Source: Microcaldota archaeon (lineage in GTDB: Archaea > B1Sed10-29 > JACOVT01). From it: a stretch of DNA of 8,325 nucleotides. The notes beneath the pieces are model-generated. The model ran no database searches. It was given only the letters and a program-made list of their open reading frames with translations, and was not told the origin of the DNA. Position 1 is the stretch's first letter; each line of letters begins with the position of its first letter. Below are positions 1 to 4,501 of the stretch, in pieces. The stretch is from NCBI GenBank assembly GCA_016177165.1, contig JACOVT010000095.1, forward strand, positions 1 through 8,325, written 5' to 3'. Position numbers and translations under genes: made by a program.

Positions 1-1
1 G

Positions 2-310
2 TTCAGGGAAGAAACGTACGACCACGACCTGAAAGTTGACGAGCGGGGCAACGCTACGCGTTGGGAGCACGAACACGCAGAGCACGAGCTGTCGGAAGAC
101 GACCTGCTCTCCATACTTACCACCGATACTGCCGCGGTGGTTGTCGGCTGCGGCCACCACGGCCAATTGCGCCTCTCGCCGGAAGCAAAGCGGCTGATAG
201 ATGACAAGAAGCTCGAGCTTCATTTTTTTCAGACGCCCGAGGCCGTAAAGCAGTACAACGAGATCCGCGACTCGAGGAAGACGGTCGCTTTCGTGCACGC
301 GACCTGCTAG
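2..310 (+). CDS. Mth938-like (DUF498/NDUFAF3-type) domain protein, 5'-truncated
   Basis: The window opens inside this gene; about 102 residues and the TAG stop are visible. The core reads AAVVVGCGHHGQLRLS, followed by an acidic/basic helix, FFQTPEAVKQYNEI and a tail RKTVAFVHATC. This fits the Mth938-like fold: a hydrophobic strand, a GxG-type turn, then T-x-EAV-xx-YN and a C-terminal H-x-TC. The upstream part (YDHDL...DERGNATRW) fits the first beta strands of the domain. Members are small single-domain proteins of about 110-125 residues, so little is missing. In mitochondria the relative NDUFAF3 helps assemble complex I; the archaeal role is unknown and I infer none. Its TAG stop is interleaved with the stop of the convergent Fic gene in a shared CTAG. 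Confidence 0.82.
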   Translation, partial: FREETYDHDLKVDERGNATRWEHEHAEHELSEDDLLSILTTDTAAVVVGCGHHGQLRLSPEAKRLIDDKKLELHFFQTPEAVKQYNEIRDSRKTVAFVHATC

Positions 311-1263
311 AATCCATTTAGGTATTTAACGTATGTACTGAAGAAGTTTTTGTATGTTTGTTTAAACCTGTCTAAAAGGAATCTTTCAATATTGGTCTTG
401 TAGCCATTGTCAAAGTCCTCCAAGCACTTGAAGTAGGCTTGTCTCTGCGTTTTCCGGACAATTAATGGGGGATATCCCTTGCTGGCAAGTATCACGTTTA
501 TCAGAAACCGCCCAACCCGCCCATTTCCGTCGTCAAATGGGTGTATTTTCTCGAACATGCCGTGCAGGTGTGCAGCGAGCTGTAATGGATGGAGCTTGGC
601 TTCGTTGTCGTGATAGTAGTCCATTAGCGCGTTCATCTCCTGCGGGACCTTTTCTGGTGGTGCTGTCTTTGTTTTACGGCCGAAAAGGTAGTTTGGTATT
701 TTCTTGTAGCCAGTGGCAATACCCATGTCTTTCACGAGAAGTTTGTGCATCCTCATGGTGTCTTTCTCGCTAACTTTGAACCGTTTTTTGAGGATTAGGT
801 CAACCACATCTCTAGAGTTTCTTGTTTCGTATATCTCCCCTAGGTCCTTTCCTTTTACCATGGTTTTTTCAAATATCACTATGGCGACGTCTTTGAGGGT
901 GAGTGAGTTTCCTTCTATGGCATTGGACTCGTAAGTGAAGTTGACCATGAACCTGTCGAACAAGTCTCTGAGTTGGGTTTTGGAAAGCTTTCTCAGGATT
1001 TTCTTGTAGTCTATCCTGATAGACTCTATCTCTCTTATCCGGACATCATCGAAGACGGGGTTTGGTTTGTAGGTTTTAACGGCCCAGTCGCCAAATGCCT
1101 TCTTTTCCTGTTCGTCAAACCACTGGACAAACTGCTCTTTGTCTGCTTCCTTGCCGTCGACCAGTTTTTGTATGGATATGACGCGGCCGTTAGGTAAACG
1201 GACAGACTTGGTAAGGTAGTAGTACCTGCGGCCGGAGATGCCTTTTTCCTTGATGTACACCAT
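307..1263 (-). CDS. Fic-domain protein (predicted AMPylase), class II type with N-terminal inhibitory motif
   Basis: A complete 318-residue Fic protein. The catalytic motif HPFDDGNGRVGR is at residues 241-252, with H241 as the catalytic base and the GNGR anion-binding loop intact. An inhibitory (S/T)xxxE(G/N) motif, SNAIEG, is at 113-118, N-terminal to the Fic core; known class II Fic proteins use this glutamate to block ATP binding. A flap-like PPEKVPQEM segment lies near 202-210. Residues 1-60 form a basic, Tyr-rich extension (GRRYYYL). Family knowledge: most such enzymes transfer AMP from ATP to target hydroxyls; the target here is unknown. The ATG at 1261-1263 is supported by a TATA box about 31 nt upstream, which gives a leaderless transcript. 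The gene is divergent from a toxin-antitoxin pair, looks more AT-rich than its neighbours, and is probably mobile. The promoter lies within a perfect inverted repeat, which suggests autoregulation or control by a neighbour. Confidence 0.93.
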   Translation of the reverse strand: MVYIKEKGISGRRYYYLTKSVRLPNGRVISIQKLVDGKEADKEQFVQWFDEQEKKAFGDWAVKTYKPNPVFDDVRIREIESIRIDYKKILRKLSKTQLRDLFDRFMVNFTYESNAIEGNSLTLKDVAIVIFEKTMVKGKDLGEIYETRNSRDVVDLILKKRFKVSEKDTMRMHKLLVKDMGIATGYKKIPNYLFGRKTKTAPPEKVPQEMNALMDYYHDNEAKLHPLQLAAHLHGMFEKIHPFDDGNGRVGRFLINVILASKGYPPLIVRKTQRQAYFKCLEDFDNGYKTNIERFLLDRFKQTYKNFFSTYVKYLNGF

Positions 1264-1271
1264 CAGGGAGT

Positions 1272-1318
1272 ATTTACCCCTACAGATATTTAAACATAAC
1301 GTTTTTGTAGGGGTAAAT
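1272..1318. repeat. Perfect 13-bp inverted repeat flanking the Fic TATA box (candidate operator)
   Basis: The left arm ATTTACCCCTACA (1272-1284) and right arm TGTAGGGGTAAAT (1306-1318) are exact reverse complements separated by 21 bp. The Fic TATA box lies in the spacer, so a protein bound to both arms would bracket the pre-initiation complex. The arms are 34 bp apart start to start. The left arm lies between the TATA box and the inferred start site. The placement suits a dimeric repressor or a looped operator better than an RNA hairpin, because the transcript would lack the distal arm. Confidence 0.7.
1287..1294 (-). promoter_or_regulatory. TATA box of the Fic gene
   Basis: On the minus strand this reads TTTAAATA. 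Its first base is 31 nt upstream of the A of the Fic ATG, the usual distance from archaeal TATA box to transcription start, so the mRNA is probably leaderless. No Shine-Dalgarno precedes the ATG. Confidence 0.7.
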
Positions 1319-1344
1319 GTGAGCCTTGCTCGGGCCAGCTAAGA

Positions 1345-1394
1345 TGCATCATTTATATACTAGTTTGATGCACATGTAATGCATAGGTGATGCA
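1345..1394. promoter_or_regulatory. Three TGATGCA-type half-sites around the antitoxin promoter (candidate operator)
   Basis: TGCATCA at 1345-1351 is the exact reverse complement of TGATGCA at 1366-1372, and TGATGCA recurs at 1388-1394. The sites are 21 and 22 bp apart, close to two helical turns, so they lie on one face of the DNA. The first abuts the 5' side of the TATA box, the second covers the region just after it, and the third overlaps the Shine-Dalgarno. This is what is expected for autoregulation by a small DNA-binding antitoxin such as the one encoded downstream. Confidence 0.62.
1352..1359 (+). promoter_or_regulatory. TATA box of the toxin-antitoxin operon
   Basis: TTTATATA, 45 nt upstream of the antitoxin ATG. 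This predicts a leader of about 15 nt that carries a GGTGA Shine-Dalgarno at 1386-1390, 6 nt from the ATG. The box sits between two inverted TGATGCA half-sites. Confidence 0.72.
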
Positions 1395-1396
1395 AA

Positions 1397-1645
1397 ATGC
1401 GCACTACTATAGCCATCGGCGGAGTTGCTGAAATCATCCTTGAAAAAGCGGTTGAGCTTGGGCTGGCCCGTTCCAGGACGGATGCTGTTAGGATGGGGAT
1501 ATTTGCCCTCAATGACGAATACCACTTAATCAAAGACATCGAGATGGAACTTGTTGGCCGCAAGATAATGCAGGAAAAAGGGGAAATGCGACGCAGGGGC
1601 CAAAAGTACATTCCTGAGGAAGTTGCTTTGGCAAAGTACAGGTGA
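1397..1645 (+). CDS. Small antitoxin, probably ribbon-helix-helix, partner of the RelE toxin
   Basis: An 82-residue protein. The N-terminus MRTTIAI is a likely beta strand. It is followed by a helix (AEIILEKAVELG), a turn with SRTDAV and a second helix (VRMGIFALNDEYHLI), the strand-helix-helix order of CopG/MetJ-like DNA-binding antitoxins; SRTDAVRMG resembles the conserved start of the second helix in such proteins. Residues 50-82 are charged and probably wrap the toxin. The ATG is set by GGTGA 6 nt upstream. The stop TGA overlaps the toxin GTG start in a shared GTGA (1642-1645), so the two genes are translationally coupled, antitoxin first, as in type II modules. Expected role: neutralise the toxin and repress its own promoter, where three spaced half-sites are seen. 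The exact antitoxin family is not certain from sequence alone. Confidence 0.8.
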   Translation: MRTTIAIGGVAEIILEKAVELGLARSRTDAVRMGIFALNDEYHLIKDIEMELVGRKIMQEKGEMRRRGQKYIPEEVALAKYR

Positions 1646-1926
1646 TCTGCCTGGAACTAAAGCCCTGGAAAGTGATATTTAAGCCAGGCTGGGATGATCA
1701 CTTTCGTAAATTTAGCAAACCAGTTCAGCAGAAGATATGTAAGAAGCTTGACCAGATGGAGCAGCCGTTGATGGCCCGCGGCCTGCGTCATCTGCCATTC
1801 GTGGTTGAGGAAGTAGGTCAGTATAGGATAGCTTTATTTCAAGACGATGAAAAGAAAACCAAAGAAGTTCACTTCGTGGGCGACCACAAGCAATATGAAA
1901 AGTGGTATCGCAGCGTGCTGCTTTAG
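1642..1926 (+). CDS. RelE/ParE-superfamily toxin
   Basis: A 94-residue protein with the features of archaeal RelE-type toxins: a first strand VIFKPGWDDHFRKF, a basic helix pair (KPVQQKICKKL), GLRHL at 47-51, the core strand VEEVGQYRIAL (55-65) and a C-terminal FVGDHKQYEKWY (78-89). In this superfamily RelE members cleave mRNA in the ribosomal A site, while ParE members poison gyrase. The many Lys/Arg and the late H-K-x-Y-E-K-x-Y segment favour an RNase-type RelE, but the exact activity is inferred. The chosen GTG overlaps the antitoxin stop (GTGA). An internal GTG at 1670, just before IFKPGW, would give a more compact 85-residue toxin and cannot be excluded. The stop at 1924-1926 is 8 bp from the stop of the convergent membrane-protein gene. 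Confidence 0.87.
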   Translation: MICLELKPWKVIFKPGWDDHFRKFSKPVQQKICKKLDQMEQPLMARGLRHLPFVVEEVGQYRIALFQDDEKKTKEVHFVGDHKQYEKWYRSVLL

Positions 1927-1934
1927 CGGCTTTG

Positions 1935-2150
1935 TTATAGTAGCTTTCTGATTCTGGCAAACCTCAAGAACAGCAGCGTTGTGGCGCCGATGAACAAGAG
2001 GGCAAAGCCGGCAAGTTTGTGGCCTGATTGCGACTGGGTTGAACCGTAAAAGAGGCTGGCCGCGCCGGCGGCTAGCAGGACTGACGCGAAAAGCGCGTAA
2101 TGCCGGCGGTCCTCCTTCGACCCCTTTTTTCCTCCTGATGGCCGTTTCAC
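1935..2150 (-). CDS. Small two-helix membrane protein, unknown function
   Basis: A 71-residue protein. A basic N-terminus (KRPSGGKKGSKEDRR, 2-16) precedes one hydrophobic helix (about 18-37), a short polar loop GSTQSQSGHK and a second helix (about 45-63), ending in RFARIRKLL. By the positive-inside rule both termini face the cytoplasm. The GTG start overlaps the TGA stop of the upstream methyltransferase-like gene (GTGA, read on the minus strand at 2150-2147). The pair is therefore co-transcribed and probably translationally coupled. No family is recognised. The coupling suggests a linked role but does not say what it is. Confidence 0.7.
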   Translation of the reverse strand: MKRPSGGKKGSKEDRRHYALFASVLLAAGAASLFYGSTQSQSGHKLAGFALLFIGATTLLFLRFARIRKLL

Positions 2151-2638
2151 GCTTGCTCTTTCCGCGAGAGTGTATAAAAGTCTTCTTCTGTTTCGCCTAT
2201 CTCTCCCTCATCTAAGATCGTGAACGGGTGCTGCCTGAGCAGCGAGAGCGAGTCCCTGAAACGGCTTGGTTCTGTTGCGAGGATCGTGCCGCCGGGCTTT
2301 AGCATCTCCTCCAATCCTGCCGGCTGCCTTGCCAAGTGGAGCGAGTCAAACGCTATGATCGAGTCGAATCTTTCGGGCGTGTGGAAATCGCCCGTGATTA
2401 TGTACGACACCCCATCACGGCGCGGCTCGACCATTTTCTGGTCGTTGTCCACCCCTACGACGCGGGCAAAGCCAAAGCCCTGCTCGTCAAGGAACTCGTA
2501 AAACCACGCCTTGCCGATGCCAAAATCGAGGACGGAGAACGACTCGCGGAAGTGTTCGCTCACGCGTGGCCAGAGCTGGGTGTATTTTTCCCTCTGTATC
2601 TTTCTCCACGACTGGTATATCCGGGTTGAAAAGGGCAT
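2147..2638 (-). CDS. Class I SAM-dependent methyltransferase-like protein
   Basis: A 163-residue protein with a short Rossmann methyltransferase core: motif I VLDFGIGKAWF (36-46), the acidic end of strand 2 GVDND (62-66), then ITGDFH (81-86), FDSIIAFDSLHL (91-102, motif IV region) and LKPGGTIL (113-120), typical of class I enzymes. Motif I lacks the last glycine of the common GxGxG pattern (GIGKA), and the protein is short, with few C-terminal strands. SAM binding is therefore likely but the substrate cannot be named. The reading frame stays open to 2857, but that would cover the start of the divergent transporter; the ATG at 2636-2638, followed by PFSTRIYQSW, is preferred. A weak TATA-like TTTTCAA lies 29 nt upstream (minus strand, 2667-2661). 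It is the first gene of a two-gene leftward operon. Confidence 0.8.
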   Translation of the reverse strand: MPFSTRIYQSWRKIQREKYTQLWPRVSEHFRESFSVLDFGIGKAWFYEFLDEQGFGFARVVGVDNDQKMVEPRRDGVSYIITGDFHTPERFDSIIAFDSLHLARQPAGLEEMLKPGGTILATEPSRFRDSLSLLRQHPFTILDEGEIGETEEDFYTLSRKEQA

Positions 2639-2641
2639 TGC

Positions 2642-2648
2642 TTTATTA
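2642..2648 (+). promoter_or_regulatory. TATA box of the EamA transporter gene, inside a 33-bp divergent promoter
   Basis: TTTATTA begins 30 nt upstream of the transporter ATG, which implies a leaderless transcript. The box lies 4 bp outside the start of the divergent methyltransferase gene, so the two promoters in 2639-2671 overlap physically. Confidence 0.55.
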
Positions 2649-2671
2649 CCGAAGTCGGGCTTGAAAAGCGT

Positions 2672-3502
2672 ATGGCCGAGCTCTGGATCGCCCTTGTGGT
2701 GGCGTCGGCGTTCGTGCACGCGTTTTGGAACGCCCTGCTGCAGAAGTATGGGGACAACAAGCGCGCCGCCACAACGGGCTACCTGATCAACTTCTCGGTC
2801 GTGCTTTTCCTCCTCGTTCCCCTTTTCCTTACGCGGGGGTCGATCTCGCTCTCTCAAGATGCTCTTTATTATGTGGCGCTTGGTGGGGTGCTGGACGTTC
2901 TAGTGGTCTGGCTGTTGGTAAAGGGGCTCACCAGCGACTACACGTCAACTTACGCGCTGCGCAACGCCAGCGTGCTTTTTCAACTGTTGTTCGGCGTGAC
3001 TCTCTTGGGGGAGCAGGTAGCCATGCTCGCTGTCGGCGGCATAGTGATGATCGCGGTCGGAGGCATATTGTTCTACAACATTTCCCGCTTCACTTTGTAT
3101 GGGCTGGCGCTTGCAGTCGTCAGCGCGGTTTCGGCGGTGGTAGCCAAGCCGGGAGTGATGCTGACCAACCCTTTCTTCTATCAGGCGTCGGTCAACCTGA
3201 TTTCTGGTGTGGTGCTGATGTCGTTTACCTTCATTTCGGCGCGCAGGATAGTCGCCCCACAGCTTGACCACGTGCGCGGCCTGCTTGCGATGGGGTTTTT
3301 CGTTACGCTTGCCTCTTCTCTTTGGCTGTTTGCAGTTTCGCTGGAGCGCGTCTCCTACGTGGGGCCGGCCAGTTCGGTGAGGATAGTTTTTGCCCTGCTG
3401 CTGGCATATTTCCTCCTAAGGGAGCGGAAAGACTTCGGGCGCAAGACGATTGCCTCCCTGCTGGTTCTTGCCGGGGTGGTGGCGATAACACTGCGGGCAT
3501 GA
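2672..3502 (+). CDS. EamA/DMT-superfamily membrane transporter
   Basis: A 276-residue integral membrane protein with about ten hydrophobic helices (near 4-24, 36-54, 64-84, 95-112, 117-136, 141-159, 168-189, 202-222, 231-250 and 258-275). They form two repeated five-helix halves, as in drug/metabolite transporters. Each half carries the EamA-like mark near the end of its fourth helix: LLGE (111-114) and LLRER (248-252), followed by a glycine-rich last helix (AVGGIVMIAVGGIL and LLVLAGVVAIT). HAFWNALLQK in helix 1 matches the conserved H/N-x-xxK-type start of many members. The family exports amino acids, nucleotides or other small metabolites; the substrate cannot be read here. The ATG is placed by a TATA box 30 nt upstream. 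It is divergent from the methyltransferase-like gene. Confidence 0.9.
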   Translation: MAELWIALVVASAFVHAFWNALLQKYGDNKRAATTGYLINFSVVLFLLVPLFLTRGSISLSQDALYYVALGGVLDVLVVWLLVKGLTSDYTSTYALRNASVLFQLLFGVTLLGEQVAMLAVGGIVMIAVGGILFYNISRFTLYGLALAVVSAVSAVVAKPGVMLTNPFFYQASVNLISGVVLMSFTFISARRIVAPQLDHVRGLLAMGFFVTLASSLWLFAVSLERVSYVGPASSVRIVFALLLAYFLLRERKDFGRKTIASLLVLAGVVAITLRA

Positions 3503-3516
3503 CGTGGGGGCTTGGC

Positions 3517-3522
3517 TTTTAA
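3517..3522 (+). promoter_or_regulatory. TATA-like box of the zinc-ribbon gene
   Basis: TTTTAA begins 30 nt upstream of the GTG at 3547 and supports that codon as the start of a leaderless mRNA. No Shine-Dalgarno is present just before the GTG. Confidence 0.5.
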
Positions 3523-3546
3523 GCGTTGGAGAAGTAATAGCCTGTT

Positions 3547-3939
3547 GTGCGGACTGTTTTCTGCCCTGAATGCAAGTCTCCCTTGAAGGCGGTCTACTCG
3601 GGCGATGCCTTCTTCGGCTGGCGGAGGTGCGGCAAGTGCGGAATACCATCGTATGTCGCCGTGCCGCATGGCGGCAGCCCGAGCGCCGCCTCGCTGAAAG
3701 AGCTGGTCGCAAAAGTTGGGTCGCACAAGCCGGGCCTGGACGCTCTCCGCTTTCTCTTGGAACATGACGAGGCTTTCATCGACGACCTGCTTTTCGTTGC
3801 AGGCAAGCCCGCGTATGCTGATGTCGAGTTTTTGGAAAGCCTCCACGTGCTGGACAGGAAGCTCAAGACTTACTCTATAAAGCCGGCTCTCAGGCCGTAC
3901 GTGGAAGAACTCGTGGCGCCCATTTTGCGGAGGGTTTAG
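3547..3939 (+). CDS. Zinc-ribbon protein of unknown function
   Basis: A 130-residue protein. Two CxxC pairs (C6-x2-C9 and C28-x2-C31) 18 residues apart form a clear zinc ribbon: FCPECKSPL and RRCGKCGIP. The knuckles are rich in basic and aromatic residues, which is common in zinc ribbons that bind RNA, DNA or a protein partner. Residues 46-130 are mostly helical and charged (SLKELVAKV, GLDALRFLLEHDEAFIDDLLF, FLESLHVLDRKLKTY, PYVEELVAPILRRV) and match no domain I recognise. The GTG start is supported by a TATA-like box 30 nt upstream and by the first CxxC falling right after it. It is a single gene 44 bp after the transporter stop. The stop is followed within 5 nt by a strong potential RNA hairpin. 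Confidence 0.78.
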   Translation: MRTVFCPECKSPLKAVYSGDAFFGWRRCGKCGIPSYVAVPHGGSPSAASLKELVAKVGSHKPGLDALRFLLEHDEAFIDDLLFVAGKPAYADVEFLESLHVLDRKLKTYSIKPALRPYVEELVAPILRRV

Positions 3940-3943
3940 CAGT

Positions 3944-3996
3944 ATTGTCGCGCGAAACCCCCGCACTTTAGTGCGCGGGATGAAACGCGGCACAAT
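3944..3996 (+). ncRNA. Extended hairpin resembling the 3' end of a TnpB omega-RNA (solitary, uncertain)
   Basis: The core is an 8-bp stem (3959-3966 with 3971-3979, one bulged C at 3976) capped by TTTA, so that it reads GCAC-TTTA-GTGC, and it is followed by GGGATGAAA. From family knowledge, the guide-adjacent hairpins of IS200/IS605 TnpB omega-RNAs often have a C-rich strand, a TTTAG loop and a G-rich strand at the right end of the element. Outer pairing CGCG (3951-3954 with 3986-3989) and ATTGT/ACAAT (3944-3948 with 3992-3996) extends it. No tnpB is visible upstream; the zinc-ribbon gene occupies that place. It could be a remnant right end, a small element, or simply a 3' hairpin of the upstream mRNA. 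Confidence 0.35.
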
Positions 3997-4304
3997 TATG
4001 GGGTCGGGTTGACTGCTGTGCCGCTGTGGCGAATGTAAAGTAAGAAAGAGGTGCCTGGTTGATTTAACCACACAGCAAAACCCTACACCAAAGTGTTGGG
4101 TTATCACCGGGTTCTTATTTTGCTGTCGCAGCTAGCCGCCTGGTGGCTTACTGGGGGGTGGAGGGTTGGCTGGGCCCGGGCCATCCTGAATTAGCAAAAA
4201 CCGGTCGTCTGCTAGTGGTGCATTTGTGCCGGTCCTACTCGACCCGCCTCCTGGGCTTTCTTGTGCGAATCTCATTTTATACCACTCACACCTATTTTCT
4301 GTCA
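3997..4304. other. Non-coding stretch with several potential stem-loops
   Basis: I find no convincing gene here on either strand. Visible structure: TGGTT/AACCA (4056-4060 with 4066-4070); an outer 9-bp inverted repeat ACAGCAAAA/TTTTGCTGT (4072-4080 and 4118-4126) enclosing a 10-bp stem with one T-T mismatch and CAAA loop (4079-4088 with 4093-4102, sharing two bases with the outer arm); a 10-bp palindrome GGCCCGGGCC (4173-4182); and ACCGG/CCGGT arms (4200-4204 and 4229-4233). I looked for the conserved blocks of SRP RNA, RNase P RNA, 5S rRNA and tRNA and did not see them. The density of stems suggests a structured RNA or a decayed element. Confidence 0.45.
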
Positions 4305-4410
4305 TATTTATGTCTATTGGTTGGAGGCGATTTGAGAAATCGCGCCGGAAGGCTTTGGGCCTTCCAGCGGAGAGGTTTAGGCTCACCCATTATTAAACCT
4401 CGTCTCTAGT
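4305..4410 (+). ncRNA. Candidate structured RNA with three consecutive hairpins
   Basis: Three stems follow one another: GCGATTT/AAATCGC with a GAG loop (4327-4333 and 4337-4343), GGAAGGC/GCCTTCC (4347-4353 and 4359-4365), the latter extended by GC pairs across one mismatch, and GAGGTTTA/TAAACCTC (4372-4379 and 4394-4401). A TATA-like TTTTATA at 4275-4281 would place a start near 4305. The boundaries are inferred from that box and from the last stem. No known RNA family is recognised. It ends just before the promoter of the TrmB-like gene, so it could instead be regulatory DNA. Confidence 0.3.
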
Positions 4411-4423
4411 ATGAGCCCAAACC
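4374..4423. promoter_or_regulatory. 12-bp inverted repeat beside the TrmB-like gene promoter (candidate operator)
   Basis: GGTTTAGGCTCA (4374-4385) and TGAGCCCAAACC (4412-4423) are reverse complements at 11 of 12 positions, 26 bp apart. The right arm ends 2 bp before the TATA box at 4426, over the BRE position. TrmB regulators often bind palindromes near their own or adjacent promoters, so this is a candidate autoregulatory site. As RNA, the left arm would compete with the stem 4372-4379/4394-4401. Confidence 0.5.
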
Positions 4424-4425
4424 CC

Positions 4426-4433
4426 TTTATATA
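4426..4433 (+). promoter_or_regulatory. TATA box and leader of the TrmB-like gene
   Basis: TTTATATA lies 76 nt upstream of the ATG, which predicts a leader of about 45 nt. The leader carries the Shine-Dalgarno GGAGTGA at 4489-4495, 6 nt from the ATG, and an 8-nt direct repeat AAAACTAT (4448-4455 and 4478-4485). The longer leader with a ribosome-binding site contrasts with the leaderless genes nearby. Confidence 0.68.
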
Positions 4434-4501
4434 CCTTATTGTCCTAAAAAACTATGTTTGTTATGATATATGTGGTTAAAACTATCGTGGAGTGACGAAA
4501 A

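Noticed and set aside
2639..2857. Upstream extension of the methyltransferase frame to 236 residues
   Set aside because: It would overlap the first 186 bp of the divergent transporter; the extra sequence is low-complexity charged residues and the methyltransferase similarity begins near the inner ATG.
4132..4386. 84-residue leftward frame in the same stretch
   Set aside because: Pro/Gly-rich composition at the end, no family similarity and no start signal. A TATAAAA-like run on the minus strand near 4275 is at the wrong place for this start.
4143..4409. 88-residue rightward frame in the non-coding stretch
   Set aside because: No domain, no ribosome-binding site or promoter at the right distance, and it runs through the hairpin series.
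3940..4440. SRP RNA, RNase P RNA, 5S rRNA or tRNA
   Set aside because: Looked for the GGAAGGGAGCA-type SRP loop, the GAAAGUC and ACAGAA RNase P blocks, 5S core and a T-arm GGTTCGAATCC on both strands; none is present.
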